Part shown: in pieces, positions 57,231 through 64,000 of the stretch
Layout of the letters: every line of letters begins with the position of its first letter
How positions within the stretch are numbered: the first letter of the stretch is position 1
NCBI GenBank assembly: GCA_002937505.1
Contig: PTJY01000005.1
Coordinates: 186,001 to 250,000 of the forward strand
Direction: 5' to 3'
DNA length: 64,000 nt
From: Alphaproteobacteria bacterium MarineAlpha12_Bin1
GTDB lineage: Bacteria; Pseudomonadota; Alphaproteobacteria; UBA6615
The notes under the pieces: model-generated
The model's database searches: none
What the model was told of the DNA's origin: nothing
What the model saw: only the letters and a program-made list of their open reading frames with translations
Program-made: the position numbers and the translations under genes

Positions 57231-58318
57231 GACACCTCAAAAGTACTCATCCAGCCTAGCTCTGCAAACTCACTTTGGTGAGCATGAAACATATAGTGAC
57301 CCGGCTCGTGATGTTCAAAAGACATTTCGATAATGCCTCGTTGTGCTTGGCACTGCATAACCGTATCTATGTTTTTACTAGTTGGAAGAAGGGTAGTTCC
57401 ATGATCATAGTAATCAAAGAAATTTCCATGGATGTGAAAAGAATTAATAGGATCAAACTCTGTAACGTTTATGAGGTATATCCGTAATGGTATATCTTTA
57501 TTGATTTTGATAGGGCGTTTCATAAACTCGTGTGCTACAGTGTTAACGGCATAAATTTCATTTTCATCATCGAAATTAGTATCAAATCCGTTCATTACCA
57601 TAAGCAGCTCTTGCCAACCTTTGTTCTGTTCTGTCCCTAATTGACGGGAGAGCGCTATCTTTTGGTGGTTCAAATGTAGTTTTGGGTTGGGGTCAACAAT
57701 AAATGCTCCATATAGACCCTTGTGGATATGTCTTTTGAGGGGCACGGCATGGCAATGATATAGATGACAGCCATAAGGCTGAGCGATGAATTCATAGGTA
57801 AATTCTTCTCCCGGAGAAACTAGCCCTGCACCTGCGACACCGTCCATGTTTGCGTTATGTATTCCATGAAAGTGTAATGAGTGTGGATGACTACCTAGAT
57901 TAGTGAAGTGAATACGAAGAAAATCACCCTCAGTGGCTCTTAACGTAGGACCAGGCACCTGGCCATTATATGTCCAAGCTGGAAAAAAAATTCCTGGTGC
58001 AATCTCTATTTCAATATCCAAAGCGTTAATCTCAAAAGTACGGATACGTTGTCCATTAGCATCTATAGAAATTTTCCCAGTTTCCCAACTAGTCAATAGC
58101 TCCATCGGATCAAACCCGTTTCTATTATGATCTACTTTGCCAACAGTAGTCATTCCAGTGGAATGTGAATCCACTTCTGAGTGTGAGTGTGGGGTTTTAT
58201 TTGTTGAGCTCTGTGATTTAGCGTTAGAGGGGAAAATTAACGGTAAAAACGGCAACCATGCACTCGCCCCTAATAGAGCTCGCCGATTTGGTGTGCCACG
58301 AACTAACTTCGTAATCAT
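57227..58318 (-). CDS. Two-domain multicopper oxidase, Tat-exported
   Basis: The 363-residue protein has a Tat-like signal (NRRALLGASAWLPFLPLIF) and a His/Asp-rich linker (43-64). Two cupredoxin domains carry four His-x-His pairs for a trinuclear copper cluster: HSLHFHG (146-152), LYHCHA (186-191), FHIHG (295-299) and MFHAH (343-347). The type 1 blue copper ligands lie in domain 1: Cys189, then His197 and Leu202. The equivalent place in domain 2 has HAH without cysteine. This is the layout called type C two-domain MCO. It would oxidise a metal (Mn2+, Fe2+ or Cu+) or an organic substrate in the periplasm. It is first in an operon with a ZIP transporter and MntR, which favours a metal oxidase role. 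Confidence 0.88.
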   Translation of the reverse strand: MITKLVRGTPNRRALLGASAWLPFLPLIFPSNAKSQSSTNKTPHSHSEVDSHSTGMTTVGKVDHNRNGFDPMELLTSWETGKISIDANGQRIRTFEINALDIEIEIAPGIFFPAWTYNGQVPGPTLRATEGDFLRIHFTNLGSHPHSLHFHGIHNANMDGVAGAGLVSPGEEFTYEFIAQPYGCHLYHCHAVPLKRHIHKGLYGAFIVDPNPKLHLNHQKIALSRQLGTEQNKGWQELLMVMNGFDTNFDDENEIYAVNTVAHEFMKRPIKINKDIPLRIYLINVTEFDPINSFHIHGNFFDYYDHGTTLLPTSKNIDTVMQCQAQRGIIEMSFEHHEPGHYMFHAHQSEFAELGWMSTFEVS

Positions 58319-58366
58319 TTCAAAATACTCTTAAAATTCTTAGTAAATAATAAGTAAATTTTTTCT

Positions 58367-58395
58367 ATTAAAGCTATATGTGTGCCGTGGGTCAA
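58367..58395 (-). promoter_or_regulatory. Sigma70-type promoter for the multicopper oxidase-ZIP-mntR operon
   Basis: On the minus strand TTGACC (58395-58390) and TTTAAT (58372-58367) are 17 bases apart, about 50 bases before the oxidase ATG. Both hexamers match the consensus at five of six positions. Confidence 0.6.
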
Positions 58396-58417
58396 TATTA
58401 ATTATTAGGCTTCAATA

Positions 58418-58433
58418 TGTAGCTATGGCTACA
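58418..58433. promoter_or_regulatory. Dyad resembling an MntR operator
   Basis: TGTAGC and GCTACA form a perfect inverted repeat around TATG. It contains the core TAGC-N3-GGCTA found in the E. coli MntR box. It lies 22 bases upstream of the -35 of the best promoter, which suits activation, or repression of another promoter, rather than simple overlap. No experimental support. Confidence 0.6.
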
Positions 58434-58459
58434 AATTTAAATGAGTTAACATTTAAATT
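58434..58459. repeat. Perfect 10-bp AT-rich inverted repeat
   Basis: AATTTAAATG and CATTTAAATT surround the spacer AGTTAA. It follows the stop of the Gfo/Idh/MocA gene on the minus strand and adjoins the MntR-like dyad. It could be a weak terminator or part of the operator region; no T-run follows. Confidence 0.5.
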
Positions 58460-58476
58460 AAAAATGCCTGAATAAT

Positions 58477-59436
58477 TTATGTTACTGTTTCTCTTTTGCC
58501 GGATTTTAAGGATCGTTCTAATGCTTCGAGAACGGCGACGTCATGAATCATTTCATCAGTAGTAAACTTGTACTTGCTGACACCCGATATAGCATCAGCA
58601 AAACCTTCCATATTTGCTTTTACAACATTTACAGCATCAACCTTTCGTGTCTCTGAACTTCCATCAGTTTTTTCAATTTCAATGGTGTCTAACCCTAATA
58701 CCTTTGCCCATCCTTTTGAGCCAAAAACATTCATCATCCTGTTACTTTGAGTGACCATTATATTGCCAATGTATGCACTTGCGCCTGATTCAAAAGTCAA
58801 TAGTGCCGATGCGGTATCAAGAGGTTGAATTAGATCAAGAGTTTGAGCATAAATCTCTGTAATGGGCCCCAAATAATGACTAAAGAGGTCTATAAAGTGA
58901 CTTCCCATGTGGTAAAGTCCGCCGCCTGGAGCTTCGTTGGGATCATGACGCCAGCTAACAAAGCCGGACAGGGTGCTGTGGCTTATATTACCCTCTATGT
59001 GCAGAATGGTTCCCAATTCACCTGTATCAATCATTCTTTTAATTTCAATTTGAGGTGCTGAGTACCTAAGATTATGTCCTAATCCAAGATGTATATTAGC
59101 CTCTTTCGCGGCTTCTACAGATCTGATGGCGTCTTTAACATTTAAAGCGAATGGCTTTTCTGTAAATACGTGTTTTCCAGCTTTAGCTGCTTCTATAATT
59201 TGTTTAGTATGCAAACTATGTGGAGTAACTAAGACAACTGCATCAATTTCAGGGTTATCAAGGGCGTCTTGATAATCAGAGCTCAAATGTATATTTTTTT
59301 CTATTGCGTAGTCTCGCGCAGATTCAATATTGATATCTACAAGCTGTCGAATTTTTACTTTTTCGCTCTTTCCTACTATTGCCTCTATATGTGTGCGTCC
59401 CCACCAACCGAGTCCAATTATTGCTGTATTAAGCAT
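58477..59436 (-). CDS. Gfo/Idh/MocA family oxidoreductase
   Basis: The 319-residue protein has the N-terminal Rossmann fold (AIIGLGWWGRTHIEAI) and the family motif TEKPFALNVKDAI (about 91-103), where the lysine is catalytic. The substrate region has GGGLYHMGSHFIDLFSHYLG, with the histidine expected in catalysis. Members oxidise or reduce sugars, inositols or related alcohols using NAD(P); the substrate is unknown. It stands alone between the multicopper oxidase operon, into which transcription could read, and a divergent luciferase-like gene. Confidence 0.87.
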   Translation of the reverse strand: MLNTAIIGLGWWGRTHIEAIVGKSEKVKIRQLVDINIESARDYAIEKNIHLSSDYQDALDNPEIDAVVLVTPHSLHTKQIIEAAKAGKHVFTEKPFALNVKDAIRSVEAAKEANIHLGLGHNLRYSAPQIEIKRMIDTGELGTILHIEGNISHSTLSGFVSWRHDPNEAPGGGLYHMGSHFIDLFSHYLGPITEIYAQTLDLIQPLDTASALLTFESGASAYIGNIMVTQSNRMMNVFGSKGWAKVLGLDTIEIEKTDGSSETRKVDAVNVVKANMEGFADAISGVSKYKFTTDEMIHDVAVLEALERSLKSGKRETVT

Positions 59437-59620
59437 TTTTTTCCATTTGTTAAAAAATAAATTTTTATTTTAATATGAGTAAAAGTATTATTAATAAGTA
59501 AGAAATATATAGCCAGTTATGCAATAAATTAATTATATTTTCATAACAGGTTCTAGTATAATTAGTAATGTATTTATTTTAAGATTATGTTTTTTAAAAT
59601 TAATTGTTTAAGGTAATATT

Positions 59621-60652
59621 ATGAAATTCGGACTCTTTGGAAGTGCCCAAGCCAAACGTGGTGGGAGCCCAGACGTTGATAGTGCTAAAGGCTATAGAGA
59701 CTGGCTCGAGTTTAATATTGAAGCCGAGGCCTTAGGATATCACAGTGCCTTTGCAGTTGAGCATCATTTCACAGGTTTTGGTCAGGTTTCTGCGACTATA
59801 AATCTTCTGACTTTTTTGGCAGCTGAGACCTCAACGTTACGCCTCGGAACTGCGGTAATGGTTTTGCCATGGCATAATCCAGTACTGCTGGCTGAGCAGG
59901 CTGCTACTCTTGATTTGCTGTCTGGTGGACGACTCGATTTTGGAGTAGGAAAGGGCTATCGCTATAATGAGTTTGATGGGTTTAACATTCCTATGGAAGA
60001 AGCAGGTGATCGCTTTGAAGAATCATTAGATGTTTTGACGAGAGCTTGGACCACAGATGAACCTTGGTCCCATCAAGGAAAGTATTGGAGTTTTAATGAT
60101 ATAATAGTTGAACCACCTACTATTCAAAAACCTCATCCTCCTTTTTGGATGGGAGCAGGGAGCCCAAACTCGATTGAGGGTGTTGTAGAAAGAGGGTATA
60201 ACTTACTGTTAGATCAGTTTGCTCCTATCAGTGTTACGTTAGAGCGCATGCAAACATTCCGAACAGCTGTAGAAAATCGTGGACGTAAATTCGACGCTAA
60301 TGAAGTTGGAGTAGCGAGGGGCCTTTATGTTGCCCGAGATGAAGCCGATAGAGATGAGGCTATTCAAAGACGTATAAGTGCTAGGACTAGGATTGATAAT
60401 TTAGCACAAAGACCAGACGGAGCTAATAAGGCGTCTATAATGTCATACGATGACACTACTGAGACTGCATTAGAGGCTTCTCTATTTGGAACAGTTGAAG
60501 AGATAGTAGAGAAAGTTTCCAAACTAAGAGATGGTGGTGTTAAGTATATTCTGTTGTCTGATGGAGGTTCGGGGATAGAGGGTTTACGCCAATTCTCCAA
60601 AGAAGTTATGCCTGTATTTGCTGGCGACGAGAAAGCTGAGGCCGCTGAGTAG
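59621..60652 (+). CDS. LLM-class flavin-dependent oxidoreductase (luciferase-like)
   Basis: The 343-residue TIM-barrel flavoprotein has AFAVEHHFTGFG near 44-55, LRLGTAVMVLPWHNPVLLAEQAATLDLLSGGRL and GVGKGYRYNEFDGF, all typical of luciferase-like monooxygenases. It probably uses FMNH2 delivered by a reductase that is not in the window. The substrate is unknown. ATG 59621 follows AAGGT. The upstream 184 bases are very AT-rich and show no gene. Confidence 0.87.
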   Translation: MKFGLFGSAQAKRGGSPDVDSAKGYRDWLEFNIEAEALGYHSAFAVEHHFTGFGQVSATINLLTFLAAETSTLRLGTAVMVLPWHNPVLLAEQAATLDLLSGGRLDFGVGKGYRYNEFDGFNIPMEEAGDRFEESLDVLTRAWTTDEPWSHQGKYWSFNDIIVEPPTIQKPHPPFWMGAGSPNSIEGVVERGYNLLLDQFAPISVTLERMQTFRTAVENRGRKFDANEVGVARGLYVARDEADRDEAIQRRISARTRIDNLAQRPDGANKASIMSYDDTTETALEASLFGTVEEIVEKVSKLRDGGVKYILLSDGGSGIEGLRQFSKEVMPVFAGDEKAEAAE

Positions 60653-60699
60653 TATTAGCTAAAATCGATTTAAAAATAGAAGCGCCTAGAATTTCTACC

Positions 60700-61104
60700 T
60701 CATTTTGGTAGCTTGACCTCTTTTTCTATTATGGGTCCCTCAGCATTTCTCCATGCGCCGAACCCACCAGCCATGTGTGCAACAGGTTTTAATCCCATAT
60801 TCTGTGCCGTTTGGGCTGCTAAAGCTGAACGTAAGCCCCCAGCACAAAAAAATATAAATTTTTTTCCCGAACTAAAATCTTTTCTATGATAGGGGCTTTC
60901 AGGGTCGACCCAAAACTCAAGCATACCTCGGGGAGCATGTATAGATCCTGGAATGGTTCCCTCTCTCCATAATTCTCTTATGTCACGAATATCAACTAGA
61001 AGTACTTCTGGGGCTTCTTTTTCTTTCATTACTTGATCAACAGACAGAGTTTCAATCTGTTTTTCTGCTTCAAAGCAGAGATCTTTAATTCCTTTAGTAA
61101 TCAT
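60700..61104 (-). CDS. Rhodanese-like domain protein
   Basis: The 134-residue single-domain rhodanese has the first signature VLLVDIRDIRELWREGTIPG and the active-site loop FFCAGGLRSAL, with Cys87 ready to carry sulfane sulfur. The APRGML segment fits the periplasmic/cytosolic single-domain group. No signal peptide is seen. It may transfer sulfur or act in sulfide and cyanide handling; the partner is unknown. ATG 61104 has AAGGA upstream. Confidence 0.88.
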   Translation of the reverse strand: MITKGIKDLCFEAEKQIETLSVDQVMKEKEAPEVLLVDIRDIRELWREGTIPGSIHAPRGMLEFWVDPESPYHRKDFSSGKKFIFFCAGGLRSALAAQTAQNMGLKPVAHMAGGFGAWRNAEGPIIEKEVKLPK

Positions 61105-61258
61105 ATTAATAAATCCTTTTCAATTGTAATGTTTAACAGTTTTAATAATCCGTTTTACTTTTTTGCCAATTTATCTCTAGAACAATCAATGGAAATTATC
61201 AGCCAGCGCTATAGACTTTAGAAAAATACAGTTTGGTTAATGAGTTTAAAAGGATTTT

Positions 61259-62473
61259 TCAACTTGTCTTACTAATAGAAGGGATTAATAGAACGCCAAA
61301 AAGGGCAACTATCGAAAGAAATATTAATGATAAAGAGTAAGGCGCAATTGTTTCGGTAGACAAATTGCTTATTAGGAAAGATAGAAAAGCGCCTGCGCCG
61401 AGTTGGCAGAATCCGGCGAATGAGGCGGCAGTACCTGCAATCTTAGGGTCTACACCAACTGCACCTGCCATTGCGTTCGGAAAAAGTATTCCGTTTGAAA
61501 GCGCATAAATTAACATAGGAAACAAAATAGCTAGAAGCATAATTTCTGACGAAAGAAAAAAAAGTATAACTGAAGCAACTACTCCAATTATTGCTCCTAA
61601 CAATAAAGTTCTATCAATACCTAACCGATTATTAATTCTACTGGCTACATAATTTCCGAACGGAAATTGAAGTGTGATAAACATTAAGAGTAAACTAAAT
61701 ATAATTGGTTCGAAGCTCATCCTTTCTATTACAAGCACAGGCCCGATTGCTAAAAAACCAAAAAACCCCGAAGTTCCTGCAGCAAATGCGAGGGTATAAC
61801 CAACGTATGTTCGGTTTGAAAGCAATCTAATATATCTAATAAAAATTTCACCCCATCTTGGTTTATTTTCTTTTTCTTCTACAACTCTTGTTTCTTTCAA
61901 ATAACCTAATGCCCAAATGGACAGTAAAAAAGTAAAGAGTGTTAAAAAAGCAAATACGGCCCGCCATCCAAAAACGTTATCGAGGATTCCTCCGATTATG
62001 GGAGCACTTAGAGGTGCGATTGATTGAACCATAGCAACAAGAGCTGTCATTTTTGCTGCTTGTAAACCTTTGTATAGGTCTTGCACAATGGCTCTTGGTA
62101 CAACCAAGGTGGCACAACCTCCAAATCCTTGAATAATTCTTGCTAGGATTAATAACTCGATAGATGGCGCGAACGTTGCTGCCAGGCTAGATAATCCAAG
62201 CAGAACAAGGCCGCCAAAAATAACTGGGCGACGACCTATTTTATCGGATAGAGGCCCAATAATAAGCTGAGATGCTGCAAAAGTTATCAGAAATAATGAA
62301 ACAGTCAATTGAGCTACAGAGTAGCTAACTTCCAGTTCTTCGGAAATAGCTGGAACTGACTGTACGTGTATACTCAGAGCCAGTGGGCCTGAAGCAGCCA
62401 ATGCTCCAAGAAGCCAGGTCGAAGGATAACCGACATATCTTTTTTTGGACTTTATAAATACAGGACTAAACAA
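61259..62473 (-). CDS. MFS multidrug-efflux-type transporter (Bcr/CflA family)
   Basis: The 404-residue protein has 12 predicted helices, SGPLALSIHVQSVPAI in helix 1, LIIGPLSDKIGRRPVIFGG in loop 2-3 and RIIQGFGGCATLVVPRAIVQDLY in helix 4. It is a clear homologue of the transporter at 10817-12019 but well diverged. The only start that fits is TTG 62473, 12 bases after the VOC gene stop, with GGAGG somewhat too far upstream. It could export a product of the neighbouring enzymes. Confidence 0.86.
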   Translation of the reverse strand: MFSPVFIKSKKRYVGYPSTWLLGALAASGPLALSIHVQSVPAISEELEVSYSVAQLTVSLFLITFAASQLIIGPLSDKIGRRPVIFGGLVLLGLSSLAATFAPSIELLILARIIQGFGGCATLVVPRAIVQDLYKGLQAAKMTALVAMVQSIAPLSAPIIGGILDNVFGWRAVFAFLTLFTFLLSIWALGYLKETRVVEEKENKPRWGEIFIRYIRLLSNRTYVGYTLAFAAGTSGFFGFLAIGPVLVIERMSFEPIIFSLLLMFITLQFPFGNYVASRINNRLGIDRTLLLGAIIGVVASVILFFLSSEIMLLAILFPMLIYALSNGILFPNAMAGAVGVDPKIAGTAASFAGFCQLGAGAFLSFLISNLSTETIAPYSLSLIFLSIVALFGVLLIPSISKTS

Positions 62474-62484
62474 AATTTAATACT

Positions 62485-62898
62485 TTAATCCTCCGTGACA
62501 TCTTTAAAGTATTCTGCTGCCCCACCTTGTAGTTTGGATGAATCAACCTCAAATAATTCAAGCAAAACATTGTCGGGTGCGGGGCACATAATATATTTCC
62601 AGGCACCAAAATCTCGAATACCACTTCTAAACTCTATGCCTGATTCAGTCAGTCGGTTGTATAATTTTTCTAGGTTATCTGTGCGAATGCCTAGATGGTG
62701 TAGGGCTCCCTTTCCGTCATCACGTGGATTTTGTTCATAAAAGTGTATGCGTCCTGTTCCAATACGCATAAAGACATTTCGTGCTCCGCCAAAATCACCA
62801 TCATAGATTACTTTACCACCCAGAATTTTTTGCCACCAAGTTACGGTCGCATCTAAATCATTTGTGAATAAATGCGTGTGGTGCAGATGTTCCGCCAT
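62485..62898 (-). CDS. VOC-family (glyoxalase/bleomycin resistance-like) protein
   Basis: The 137-residue protein has an EHLHHTHLFTNDLDATVTWW start and a GALHHLGIRTDNLEKLYNRL second half, the paired beta-alpha-beta modules of the vicinal oxygen chelate fold. It has His in HLHHTH, His in HHLGIR and Glu in LLELFE as likely metal ligands. ATG 62898 is chosen over an upstream ATG because GGTGG precedes it and MAEHLHH fits the family start. The function could be a lyase, dioxygenase or epimerase; the substrate is unknown. Confidence 0.82.
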   Translation of the reverse strand: MAEHLHHTHLFTNDLDATVTWWQKILGGKVIYDGDFGGARNVFMRIGTGRIHFYEQNPRDDGKGALHHLGIRTDNLEKLYNRLTESGIEFRSGIRDFGAWKYIMCPAPDNVLLELFEVDSSKLQGGAAEYFKDVTED

Positions 62899-63056
62899 AA
62901 TAATTACCACCTGTCTTCTGGGATGATTAACATCTTGCCAAATACTGTTATATGGTTAAGCATTATATTCTAAATGCGATTTTTATTAGATTGTATATCA
63001 CCTAGTACTCATATCACATTCACAAATAATAGTAATAGTAATAGAAAGTCCAGGCG

Positions 63057-63941
63057 TTGATAGATTCTAAATTTCGCTATCGCAAGAAAAATTTACTTGT
63101 TAATGGTTTAAAAATGGCGTGTGTTGACATTGGTTCTGGTTCACCAATTGTCTTTCTTCACGGGAACGCTAATTCCGCTTATATGTGGCGCAATATTTTG
63201 CCATACCTTGAGGGCATGGGGCGTTTAATAGCAATAGATAACATTGGGCAGGGAGATTCAGCTAAAATACCTGGTTCAGGTCCCGAATCTTATACTTTGG
63301 CTGAACATCAAATTTACATAAATGGTGCTTTGCAGGCTCTAAATGTTCAAAAAGACGTTACTTTTGTTATGCATGACTGGGGAGGCCCTCTTGGTTTAAC
63401 TTGGGCACACGCCAATCCTTTGAAAATGAAAGGACTAGCGTATTGCGAGATAGTAGTTGGAAATCACTCAAGTTATGATGATTACCCAGATGGACATGGT
63501 GAAAGGCTTCGTAAAGTAAGAGGGCCAAGTGGAGAAAAATTGGTTTTAGAGGATAATTACTTTATTGAGAATATATTCACCGGAGGAGTTTTACGTAAAA
63601 TAGACGTTGAAACTATGGAGGAAATACGGCGTCCTTACAAAGGTGCGAAGGAAAATAAGAGACCTACGTTGAGTTGGCCTCGTCAGATTCCTATTGAGGG
63701 TGAGCCCAAAGCAGTTGTTAAACAAGTTGATAAACTTTCTGGCTGGATGACTGAGAATGATATTCCTAAACTATTTTTGCGGGCAGTTCCTGGTCAAATT
63801 TTATTTGGTGCTGATTTTGAAGTTATTAACTCTTGGCCAAATCAAACCGTAGTAGAGGTTAGAGGGCTCCATCATCCGCAAGAGGACTCGCCTGATGAGA
63901 TGGGTTTAGCCTTAAGAGATTGGTATCAGTCACTAAGTTGA
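63057..63941 (+). CDS. Haloalkane dehalogenase (alpha/beta hydrolase)
   Basis: The 294-residue protein carries every residue expected of a haloalkane dehalogenase of the DhaA subfamily. Asn38 lies in HGNANSAYMWR. Nucleophile Asp107 is followed by Trp108 in HDWGGPLG. Glu131 is the catalytic acid, and His272 lies in GLHHPQEDSPD. It would hydrolyse a carbon-halogen bond to an alcohol and a halide ion; Asn38 and Trp108 hold the halide. Closely related luciferases share much of this set, so the substrate needs testing. The start is TTG 63057, with AGTCCAGG just upstream. Another gene begins 27 bases after the stop. Confidence 0.87.
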   Translation: MIDSKFRYRKKNLLVNGLKMACVDIGSGSPIVFLHGNANSAYMWRNILPYLEGMGRLIAIDNIGQGDSAKIPGSGPESYTLAEHQIYINGALQALNVQKDVTFVMHDWGGPLGLTWAHANPLKMKGLAYCEIVVGNHSSYDDYPDGHGERLRKVRGPSGEKLVLEDNYFIENIFTGGVLRKIDVETMEEIRRPYKGAKENKRPTLSWPRQIPIEGEPKAVVKQVDKLSGWMTENDIPKLFLRAVPGQILFGADFEVINSWPNQTVVEVRGLHHPQEDSPDEMGLALRDWYQSLS

Positions 63942-63968
63942 AATTTAAAATTTTATTGGAGGGAGAAT

Positions 63969-64000
63969 ATGCAACATGAAAAAGTATGGGATGAGGTTAA
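63969..64000 (+). CDS. Start of an unidentified gene, cut by the window edge
   Basis: A strong RBS (GGAGGGAG, 63958-63965) precedes ATG 63969. The open frame MQHEKVWDEV runs to the window edge. Too little is visible to name a product. The 27-base gap suggests co-transcription with the dehalogenase. Confidence 0.65.
   Translation, partial: MQHEKVWDEV

Overview
The window looks like a chromosomal segment of an AT-rich, probably marine, alphaproteobacterium. Three things support the class. The tmRNA gene is circularly permuted into two pieces. An SspB-type adaptor of the alphaproteobacterial kind lies beside it. A small ribbon-helix-helix protein is coupled to fumC. The exact clade cannot be read from sequence alone. 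There is no rRNA, CRISPR array, prophage, integrase or transposase. Gene density is high, with many overlapping start/stop pairs.

Region by region: (1) 1-5900 is an iron-acquisition locus. A divergent, truncated ATPase gene (fbpC type) faces an operon encoding a DUF4856 imelysin-like exported protein, a histidine-box sterol-desaturase-like membrane protein, a ferric-iron binding protein and its permease. Between them are two well-spaced sigma70-type promoters and four Fur-box-like repeats. (2) 6053-13843 holds a ketopantoate-reductase-like protein, a fused HyuA-HyuB/5-oxoprolinase, an MFS exporter and a convergent gamma-glutamyltransferase. (3) 13916-25721 is housekeeping: RHH protein and fumC, sspB, tmRNA, thyA-folA, mrp, hflKC, a Deg protease, DUF1015 and miaA. 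(4) 25980-31381 is branched-chain amino acid synthesis (ilvB, ilvN, ilvC, leuA). (5) 31465-37002 is the rod-shape operon mreB-mreC-mreD-mrdA-rodA, followed by tRNA-Lys(CTT) and then a second, base-for-base identical mreB within a 1095-bp direct repeat.

(6) 38514-64000 is mostly catabolic and accessory. It includes dienelactone hydrolase, HlyU-like protein, a crotonase, two overlapping acyl-CoA dehydrogenases, an FAH-family hydrolase, an M14 peptidase, two tandem PRISE-type reductases, a FAD oxidase, malate synthase G, a succinate-semialdehyde dehydrogenase and two tandem BKACE (DUF849) enzymes. It ends with a flavin monooxygenase-like protein, rhodanese, MFS, VOC protein and a haloalkane dehalogenase with a complete catalytic pentad.

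The strongest candidates for little-described biology are two loci and one duplication. The first is the tightly coupled operon of a two-domain multicopper oxidase, a ZIP transporter with an extra N-terminal extracytoplasmic domain, and MntR (55611-58318). It has an MntR-like dyad and a promoter upstream, and resembles an oxidase-coupled metal importer. The second is the Fur-controlled DUF4856/sterol-desaturase/FbpAB operon. The duplication is the perfect mreB copy, which is either a very recent event, gene conversion, or an assembly artefact.
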